In this document: in pieces, positions 59,160-64,000 of the stretch | How the letters are laid out: every line of letters starts with the position of its first letter | How positions within the stretch are numbered: the stretch's first letter is position 1 | From: Enterococcus_E cecorum_C | Lineage (GTDB): Bacteria; Bacillota; Bacilli; Lactobacillales; Enterococcaceae | Reading direction: 5' to 3' | DNA length: 64,000 nucleotides | Assembly: GCF_052119425.1 (NCBI RefSeq) | Contig: NZ_JBQKFH010000007.1 | Location: 1-64,000 of the forward strand | The notes under the pieces: generated by a model | Told to the model about the DNA's origin: nothing | Database searches by the model: none | The model's input: the letters and a program-made list of their open reading frames with translations, nothing else | Program-made: the position numbers and the translations under genes

Positions 59160-59248
59160 TTTGACAGTTGCAAGTTCCAAAAACCGCTGTAAACCTTGCG
59201 CACCAAAGGATAGATGGATTCACTTCGCCTAAAAAAGTGTTGTATGTG
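59160..59248 (+). repeat. R1 repeat, copy c (89 bp)
   Basis: TTTGACAGTTGCAAGTTCC ... GTGTTGTATGTG, within the left 317-bp repeat. Confidence 0.85.
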
Positions 59249-59258
59249 AAACAGAATG

Positions 59259-59376
59259 ACTATTTGAAAAGTATGCGCATGTTTAAAAGATAAAAATAAA
59301 TGAACAAGCCTTCCAAAATTTGGGAGGTTTTTTCACGCTTTTGAGGATTTTCTGCGTATTTAATCAGTAGAGGGAA
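59259..59376 (+). repeat. R2 block, copy d (hicB 3' remnant plus terminator)
   Basis: Contains codons LFEKYAHV and stop at its start, then the shared terminator and tail. No hicB upstream; R1 copy c lies directly before. Confidence 0.75.
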
Positions 59377-59520
59377 AAAGCAAAACAATTGAGGCAAGAA
59401 AAACTAGATGGGCGAATTGTTAAAGCACATAATATTCAAGCCAAATATATTGAAAACATCCAGACACGTATTGCTAGCACAAGAATCTCAATGAAATATA
59501 AAATCGAAACAATGGTATAA
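59374..59520 (+). pseudogene. Coding remnant of unknown origin
   Basis: 48 codons open to a stop at 59518: basic, helical 'KLDGRIVKAHNIQAKYIE' and 'NIQTRIASTRISMKYKIE'. No ribosome site or start; reads like the tail of a longer protein. Unrecognised. Confidence 0.35.
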
Positions 59521-59632
59521 AAATTTGTTCGTATAAAGGAAGCTAAAATTATTTTGTCGTAGAAGTTAATATATAAGGGTTGAAATGAACAAACCAACAA
59601 AAAGTTTACGCTGTCCGACGTATGTTTATATA

Positions 59633-59661
59633 TTGTATTTTAAAGCTAATTGTGGTATCAT
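59633..59661 (+). promoter_or_regulatory. Promoter of the tandem-repeat RNA
   Basis: -35 TTGTAT (59633-59638), 17-bp spacer, -10 TATCAT (59656-59661) preceded by TGTGG. The transcript would start near 59668. Confidence 0.7.
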
Positions 59662-59667
59662 GAACAT

Positions 59668-59851
59668 GGATGTAGGAGCTATATCTCAATGACAGGCATT
59701 GTAAAAACTCGATAGTAATATTGAACTTTGGATCAATAGTTGGCGAGCAACGGAAAAACTCGATAGTAATATTGGACTTTGGGCCAATAGTTGGCGAGCA
59801 ACGGAAAAACCTGATTATTCTGTTTTTGAGAGCCTTTATGGCTCTTTTTTT
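59668..59851 (+). ncRNA. Candidate type III antitoxin RNA with 51-nt tandem repeats
   Basis: Two 51-nt units (59703-59753, 59754-59804) and the first bases of a third (AAAAACCTGAT), then a terminator. The units differ at three positions. Two of the three are opposite each other in a hairpin, TATTGA...TCAATA in unit 1 and TATTGG...CCAATA in unit 2, so the pair changed from A-T to G-C. CTCG/CGAG gives an outer pairing and GTTG/CAAC a further one. Type III antitoxins are tandem repeats of this size cut into monomers by the toxin. Confidence 0.65.
59828..59851 (+). terminator. Terminator between repeat RNA and toxin gene
   Basis: AGAGCC/GGCTCT with TTTAT loop and TTTTTTT tail. In type III systems this terminator limits readthrough into the toxin, keeping RNA in excess. 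Confidence 0.85.
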
Positions 59852-59870
59852 CTATAAATTTGGAGAATAC

Positions 59871-60431
59871 ATGATTAATCAAAAACAATTCAATATTATA
59901 AAAGAAGCTTTTCTAATCTATGAAAGAGACTTTAACGATTATGAATTTACATATACATATAGACATAGAAAATCTAACAAATTATTAAAGTTAAGGATAT
60001 CTTTTACTGCAAAAAATTTTATGCATTTATGTGGAGTAACCTATAAAACAAGAGCTACGCAATTCTATCGTGCACTTAAAAATAATCGGATATCTTTAAA
60101 GGATATTTATCCTAAAAACGATGGATCTACCAACCAAAAGCTAGGAGTAATTTCTCTAATGCATTTATTAACTTCTCCTGGTGTTAGGATTTGTGATAAA
60201 GGCTCTTTTTACAATCTTCAATTTAATAAAGCAATTCGTTCCGGTAAATTGATTATTGCTCTAACTTGCGTTGAAACTCCAAATAATTATCAACCACAAT
60301 CACTGTTAGCATTAAATACTTCCAATCAAAAAAGACAATCTAAAGCTTTCAGTCATTCACATGAAGTCATTAAAATTAGTAAAGTAAAAATAAATTCAGA
60401 AAACGAACCACTCATTATATTTGAAAAATAG
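59871..60431 (+). CDS. Putative BECR/PBECR4-like nuclease, candidate type III toxin
   Basis: 186 aa from ATG 59871 with TTTGGAGAATAC before it. The frame stays open 50 codons upstream, but that part is only the translated repeats and terminator. 'KLLKLRISFTAKNFMHLCGV', 'ATQFYRALKNNRISLKDIYP' and 'VISLMHLLTSPGVR' look like the phage Barnase-EndoU-ColicinE5/D-RelE nuclease group 4; the conserved His in NFMHL is a candidate catalytic residue. I do not see ToxN/AbiQ, CptN or TenpN features. Preceded by repeat RNA and terminator, followed by its own terminator. Family call is by eye. Confidence 0.55.
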   Translation: MINQKQFNIIKEAFLIYERDFNDYEFTYTYRHRKSNKLLKLRISFTAKNFMHLCGVTYKTRATQFYRALKNNRISLKDIYPKNDGSTNQKLGVISLMHLLTSPGVRICDKGSFYNLQFNKAIRSGKLIIALTCVETPNNYQPQSLLALNTSNQKRQSKAFSHSHEVIKISKVKINSENEPLIIFEK

Positions 60432-60432
60432 T

Positions 60433-60479
60433 AAAAAGCATTATAGTCAACTGATAGCCATTGACTATAATGCTTTTTT
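60433..60479 (+). terminator. Terminator of the candidate toxin gene
   Basis: A 17-bp stem (AAAGCATTATAGTCAA / TTGACTATAATGCTTT) followed by T; very strong. Confidence 0.92.
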
Positions 60480-60567
60480 GTGTGCCAAGTATGGTTCAAT
60501 GAGAGAGTGGGGCATAAGAACTCACCCTACTCTATTACTTTAATCAGAGTGAAATAATTTTTTTCAA

Positions 60568-60705
60568 TTGAAATATTATGGACTTGTGGCTGTGGGAGTG
60601 CTTATTTTCATATTGTTTTTAGCCATTTATCCAACGCTTTTTGCGACGATTTACGAAAGTGGGAAAGATTTTGGTAGGAATTTAGCCCAAGCTTTGTTAT
60701 CATAA
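60568..60705 (+). pseudogene. Truncated second copy of the 54-aa P4 peptide gene
   Basis: Carries the last 45 codons of 58904-59068 (KYYGLVAV to ALLS) but the first 9 and the ribosome site are replaced by unrelated sequence; a TTG stands at the join. Confidence 0.75.
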
Positions 60706-60885
60706 TACAACTTACCAATCAGTCATTTGTGCTAATGGCTGATTTTTTATCGTTTCTCAATAATCTATCGTATAGAGTGGAGAGGACTGTAAATTCTTTG
60801 ACAGTTGCAAGTTCCAAAAATCGCTGTAAACCTTGCACACCAACGGATAGGTGGATTCACTTCGCCTAAAAAAGTGTTGTATGTG
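60569..60885 (+). repeat. 317-bp direct repeat, right copy
   Basis: See left copy at 58932. Contains a second copy of the terminator (60717-60748) and R1 copy d. The repeats bracket the candidate type III locus. Confidence 0.9.
60797..60885 (+). repeat. R1 repeat, copy d (89 bp)
   Basis: Left border of the second hicAB cassette. Ends AGTGTTGTATGTG as the others, after which the sequence becomes cassette-specific. Confidence 0.85.
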
Positions 60886-60958
60886 GTAATCAAAAATGAG
60901 ATAAAAATAGCGGATAATCACGAATATAATCGTTTCAATTATCCGCAAGTTATTCTTT

Positions 60959-61345
60959 TTAAACCCCTAATTTTTCAATCAAAGCATCAGATAGGGTTTT
61001 TGAAAAATTAACATTTGCTTTAATCGCCCGTACATTTAACCAATGAGGGATTTTGACAGTTTTTTTATCAAGTTTAGTTTCTTTTAAGTAATCAGCTAAA
61101 TCAACACTAATTAATGTTTTAAATTGGGTATTTTCATCAATTTTAATCTCATTTATATTTGTTGGTTGAGGTAAAGGAATTTCATTTTCAATTAAGTCTG
61201 CCAACATCATTCCTAAAGCGTCTGAAGCATTATCGATTCCTTCTTCTATTGTTGTTCCTTGGGTTACTGCGCCCTCAATATCAGGAAAATAGATTCCATA
61301 GCCAACAGGATCTTGTTCAAAAACTGCAGAGTATACTTTAATCAT
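60959..61345 (-). CDS. hicB: HicB-family antitoxin
   Basis: 128 aa from ATG 61345 (GGAGGAAAATGTG upstream). 'VYSAVFEQDPVGYGIYFPDIEGAVTQGTTIEEGIDNASDALGMML' is the HicB fold; C-terminal 'KIPHWLNVRAIKANVNFSKTLSDALI' binds DNA. Related to but distinct from the hicB at 50986. Between R1 copies d and e, on the opposite strand. Confidence 0.9.
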   Translation of the reverse strand: MIKVYSAVFEQDPVGYGIYFPDIEGAVTQGTTIEEGIDNASDALGMMLADLIENEIPLPQPTNINEIKIDENTQFKTLISVDLADYLKETKLDKKTVKIPHWLNVRAIKANVNFSKTLSDALIEKLGV

Positions 61346-61385
61346 CACATTTTCCTCCATTTATTTATTTGTGTAAGACAGCGGA

Positions 61386-61571
61386 CTAATTTTCCACTGC
61401 CTTACGTACTGTTTTCTCTACTATCCGGGAGAGTTCTTTGCCGTGACTAGGAAGGATTACAGGTCTTACATTTGCTTTTTCAAATTTTCTATGCGAGCCT
61501 TTCCCACCTTTTACCTCAACAAATCCTGCCGTGATAAGTAGCTGAACAGCTTCTCTAACTGTCATTGGCAT
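61386..61571 (-). CDS. hicA: HicA mRNA interferase toxin
   Basis: 61 aa from ATG 61571 (GGAGG upstream). 'MTVREAVQLLITAGFVEVKGGKGSHRKFEK' with catalytic GSH, then 'VILPSHGKELSRIVEKTVRKAV'. Toxin first, antitoxin 40 nt later: the usual hicAB order. Confidence 0.92.
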   Translation of the reverse strand: MPMTVREAVQLLITAGFVEVKGGKGSHRKFEKANVRPVILPSHGKELSRIVEKTVRKAVEN

Positions 61572-61651
61572 ATAAAATACCACCTCCAGTTAAATTAATT
61601 ATAGTACGTACAGGGCGTGTTGTAAATAAAAAGAGATAAGTGATAAAAAAG

Positions 61652-61740
61652 TTTGACAGTTGCACGTTCCAAAAACCACTGTAATCCTTGCGCGCCAAAG
61701 GATAGGTGGATTCACTTCGCCTAAAAAAGTGTTGTATGTG
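61652..61740 (+). repeat. R1 repeat, copy e (89 bp)
   Basis: Right border of the island. Ends AGTGTTGTATGTG and is followed at once by the terminator of the MFS gene. Confidence 0.85.
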
Positions 61741-61747
61741 GCAAACA

Positions 61748-61779
61748 AACTCCGACAAAGCACCAGACTTCATCGGAGT
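61748..61779 (-). terminator. Terminator of the MFS gene
   Basis: ACTCCGA pairs with TCGGAGT; T-rich on the minus strand (GTTTGTTTGCC). Confidence 0.65.
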
Positions 61780-61784
61780 AGCGA

Positions 61785-62996
61785 TTATGAAAAGATGTTT
61801 TCTTTTGGACGCTTGGGAATTTTGTAAAAGATGAGCAATACCAAAGCTACACTCAAAGTTAAGGCTGCAAGTGAAAACATCACCTGATAATTACTATGTT
61901 CTAAAATCACGCCAAAAATCGTTTGGGCAAAAATAGAAGCCAGGTTGCGCACGGTTTGAATCAAAGCCAGTGCCGTCATTTGGTGTTTGGCCGGAATCAA
62001 GGTAGCGACCACTTTTAAGTTCATCATCACCACGACCATACCCGCGGGATGTTTGGCAAGAAAAGTCCAAAAAATTTGAATCGGCAAGTAGAGATTTAGC
62101 CCGAAACTTAAAAATTGCGCCAAAACAATACAAGTGGGCACGATTAAGAGAACTTTATTGCTGAAACGGTCCATAAATAAATAAGAGAAAAAGACTACCG
62201 GCACTTCACACAGAACCGCCCAAAATAAAATATTAGACACTGTATGAATGGCTAGTCCCCGTGCTTGAAACATGGCTGGAATATAGGTGTTAGCCATATT
62301 CATCAAGCTATAAAATATCGCACTAATGAACAGATACTGTACAAATAAGCGGTTTTTAAATAACGATAAAAAGTGACTGTTCTCATGATTTTCTTCCGTT
62401 TGCTTGGCCTTTTCCAGAGCAGCCTGCTTGCGGTCATCTGGATGAGTGAGAGACAGTCCCCCGATAGAAATCAGCATGGTTATCACAAAAATAAAGAAAA
62501 TTGCGCGCGGACTAATCCAATCATAGACTAGACCTGCCGCCTGCGAGCCCAGTGCATAGCCAATTGTTCCCCAAACTCGAATTGAACCGTATTTGAAAGG
62601 ACTGATGGTGGCGAATTTTTCCAAAACAGGATTACTGCCATTAATCAGTGCCAAGACCAAACTATAGCCCAATATCAATTCCCACAGTGTGTCGGCATAA
62701 GCAAAACACAATCCGCCAACTGCTGCCAAGAAAAAGGTGACGCTATTGACCGATTTTAAGGAAAAGCTATCACTTAACGAACCAATAATCGGCTGGGCAA
62801 TCATCGAACTCAAAAAAGAACCCGAAACCACTAGCGAAGTCTCACTCGCCGAATACCCTTTATCCATTAAATACACAGCAATCAAGCAAGAAAAAATTGC
62901 AAACGAGAAATAATAAAATAAATAAGCAACAACAAAACTCAGATAATTCCGACTGGTTTTCACAAAATAAAGCCTCATTTCTAACATATTCTCCAT
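61785..62996 (-). CDS. MFS transporter (MFS_1-like / sugar-proton symporter-like)
   Basis: 403 aa, 12 transmembrane segments in two halves joined by a basic loop 'HPDDRKQAALEKAKQTEENHENSH'. 'GSIRVWGTIGYALGSQAAG' is typical of the LacY-like MFS_1 group (nucleoside or oligosaccharide importers and relatives). The start could be ATG 62996, 62987 or 62978. Unrelated to the MFS gene at 19299. Confidence 0.8.
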   Translation of the reverse strand: MENMLEMRLYFVKTSRNYLSFVVAYLFYYFSFAIFSCLIAVYLMDKGYSASETSLVVSGSFLSSMIAQPIIGSLSDSFSLKSVNSVTFFLAAVGGLCFAYADTLWELILGYSLVLALINGSNPVLEKFATISPFKYGSIRVWGTIGYALGSQAAGLVYDWISPRAIFFIFVITMLISIGGLSLTHPDDRKQAALEKAKQTEENHENSHFLSLFKNRLFVQYLFISAIFYSLMNMANTYIPAMFQARGLAIHTVSNILFWAVLCEVPVVFFSYLFMDRFSNKVLLIVPTCIVLAQFLSFGLNLYLPIQIFWTFLAKHPAGMVVVMMNLKVVATLIPAKHQMTALALIQTVRNLASIFAQTIFGVILEHSNYQVMFSLAALTLSVALVLLIFYKIPKRPKENIFS

Positions 62997-63069
62997 TCAA
63001 GATAGCACAGTTTGAAAAAAAGCAAAAGCCTAAGATGTAACTAAATAGGATAGGGATTTCTCTGTAAAT

Positions 63070-63109
63070 AAAACAAACTCCGCCAGAAACATACTGACGG
63101 AGCTTAAAA
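63070..63109. terminator. Hairpin CTCCGCCAG/CTGACGGAG
   Basis: A 9-bp stem with one mismatch, followed by an A-rich stretch with AAAAAAA, i.e. T-rich on the minus strand; probably ends the chemoreceptor transcript or a small upstream RNA. Confidence 0.6.
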
Positions 63110-63123
63110 AAAGGAGTTTGAAA

Positions 63124-63204
63124 ATGAAAAAGTGTTTCATATTAGGGTTGTTTGTTTGGGATGCTTTTATGATAAGCGATGGATGTGAAGAAAGTTTGAA
63201 GTAA
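63124..63204 (+). CDS. Possible 26-aa peptide
   Basis: AAAAGGAGTTTGAAA gives an excellent ribosome site for ATG 63124; the frame MKKCFILGLFVWDAFMISDG ends at TAA 63202. Two Cys, hydrophobic N-terminus. No homology recognised and no promoter seen, so it may be chance. Confidence 0.3.
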   Translation: MKKCFILGLFVWDAFMISDGCEESLK

Positions 63205-63269
63205 CTAAGAGAAAGTTGTAAAAAAAGGAAAAAGCTAACGATAAGTATACCTACCGTTAGCTGCATCAA

Positions 63270-64000
63270 TTATAATCTAAATTTAGCTACTTCTTGTCCT
63301 AATTGATGGGCAACTTTTTGATTGTTTGCTACTTCTTTAGTGATTTGATGCATGTTATTAGAAGTTTCCATCATAGATTCCGTTACATTTACAATTCCTT
63401 CAGCACTTTCTTCGCTAGCAATTCTTACAGATTCAACGGCGTGCTTAATTTCATTCATTAACTGATTAAGATTTTGGCTATCTGTTGCGAATTGTATCAT
63501 GATTTCTTGAACATTTTCAACAGAGTCCTTGTACTGTGTGCTAGTGAGCATTAATTGCTGATAGCCATCCATTGCGTGTTCTTGAATAAAAGTGAGCATT
63601 TTTTCTGCTTCTTGTGCTAAATCATTGACAGCTTGGAGCACTTCGGAGGTAATTTGTTGAATGTCATTAGCTGTATTAGCCGAGGTTTTAGCTAGTTGTC
63701 CAATTTGATCAGCTACGACAGCAAATCCTTTGCCTGCTTCTCCGGAACGAGCGGCTTCAATACTTGCATTGAGTGCTAATAAGTTGGTTTGTTTTGTAAT
63801 GTCGATAATGTTATTGGTCAACATTTCGATTTTTGTTACCGATTGTGAGTCCTCAATTTTTTGATGAACAGCCGTAATCAATCTTTCAGCTAGTTCTTGC
63901 GCTTGCTGATGCTTTGTTTCTGCATTTTGATAGATTTCACTAGCTTTAAGCGCAACTTCTTGGCTCTTTTGTTTTTCTAAATCTGCATTTTGCGCGGTTT
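63270..64000 (-). CDS. Methyl-accepting chemotaxis protein, C-terminal part (5' end outside window)
   Basis: 243 codons open to the right edge. The hairpin tip 'ITKQTNLLALNASIEAARSGEAGKGFAVVADQIGQLA' is the diagnostic MCP signalling domain that binds CheA/CheW; flanking helices have Gln/Glu/Ala-rich methylation heptads. It implies a chemosensory system, seen in motile enterococci and vagococci. The N-terminal sensor is not visible. The stop is at 63270. Confidence 0.92.
   Translation of the reverse strand, partial: TAQNADLEKQKSQEVALKASEIYQNAETKHQQAQELAERLITAVHQKIEDSQSVTKIEMLTNNIIDITKQTNLLALNASIEAARSGEAGKGFAVVADQIGQLAKTSANTANDIQQITSEVLQAVNDLAQEAEKMLTFIQEHAMDGYQQLMLTSTQYKDSVENVQEIMIQFATDSQNLNQLMNEIKHAVESVRIASEESAEGIVNVTESMMETSNNMHQITKEVANNQKVAHQLGQEVAKFRL

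Larger units (their letters stand above)
58932..59248 (+). repeat. 317-bp direct repeat, left copy
   Basis: Covers the 3' part of the 54-aa gene, its terminator (59080-59111) and R1 copy c. Same length and about 96 percent identical to 60569-60885; start-to-start distance 1637 bp. Confidence 0.9.

Noticed and set aside
59703..59815. The 51-nt tandem repeats as a CRISPR array
   Set aside because: Units are head-to-tail with no spacers, and no cas genes are present in the window.
59721..59870. 50-residue N-terminal extension of the nuclease-like protein
   Set aside because: It translates the tandem RNA repeats and the terminator; no ribosome site precedes the TTG, while ATG 59871 has GGAG at good distance.
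48586..61740. R1 repeats as an insertion sequence or MITE
   Set aside because: No transposase, no terminal inverted repeats at the ends of the 89-bp unit, and no consistent target-site duplication seen.
61894..62133. 79-aa frame inside the MFS gene
   Set aside because: Shadow frame of the real transporter gene on the same strand.
63030..63269. 79-aa minus-strand frame next to the MCP gene
   Set aside because: It runs through the terminator-like hairpin at 63070-63109 and has no supporting site; the hydrophobic look comes from T-rich DNA.

Overview
The window is a low-GC Firmicute chromosome of the order Lactobacillales, most like Enterococcaceae (Enterococcus or Vagococcus type). The evidence is the origin gene order mnmG-mnmE // jag-yidC-rnpA-rpmH // oriC // dnaA-dnaN-yaaA-recF-gyrB-gyrA // rpsF-ssb-rpsR // gdpP-rplI-dnaB // purA, ParB-type parS sites, and a bacteriocin pheromone of the EntF/CbnS type. 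The species cannot be fixed from sequence reading alone.

Layout. 1-3.9 kb: the integrase end of a prophage or phage-like island (rha, cro, cI, int) running off the left edge, with a hairpin-rich stretch between cI and int. 4.0-14.9 kb: leftward core genes mnmG, mnmE, jag, yidC, rnpA and rpmH. The mnmE-jag junction is opened by an HpaII-like restriction-modification pair, a YbjQ-like gene, a glycerate kinase and a family of large palindromic repeats. 15.1-17.1 kb: bipartite oriC, with DnaA boxes upstream of dnaA and boxes plus DnaA-trios and an AT-rich unwinding element between dnaA and dnaN. 17.1-26.7 kb: replication and gyrase genes, interrupted by a Phd/RelE toxin-antitoxin cassette between two copies of one terminator and by an MFS gene. 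28.4-37.0 kb: an oligosaccharide utilisation cluster (regulator, ABC importer, GH2, GH43 lipoprotein, aldose epimerase), probably for arabinose- and galactose-containing oligosaccharides. 37.2-48.5 kb: rpsF-ssb-rpsR, an N-terminally truncated gdpP, rplI, dnaB, a maltose/glucose-type PTS gene and purA.

48.5-61.8 kb is an accessory island. It contains five 89-bp repeats (called R1 here), all in one orientation, that mark cassette edges: an Rpn-family nuclease, a Nudix gene with hicAB, a bacteriocin region, a candidate type III toxin-antitoxin locus, and a second hicAB. The bacteriocin region has a pheromone, histidine kinase, LytTR regulator, three double-glycine bacteriocin candidates and several small membrane or immunity proteins. 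Four of its promoters carry the same paired 13-bp direct repeat, which makes it one quorum-sensing regulon. No dedicated C39-peptidase exporter is present in the window.

The most notable object is at 59.6-60.5 kb: promoter, two complete 51-nt tandem repeats plus a partial third, Rho-independent terminator, ribosome binding site, then a 186-aa nuclease-like protein. This is the layout of type III (RNA antitoxin) systems, but the protein does not read like ToxN, CptN or TenpN. One base pair in the repeat hairpin has changed on both sides between the two units. The right edge holds an MFS transporter and the C-terminal part of a methyl-accepting chemotaxis protein.
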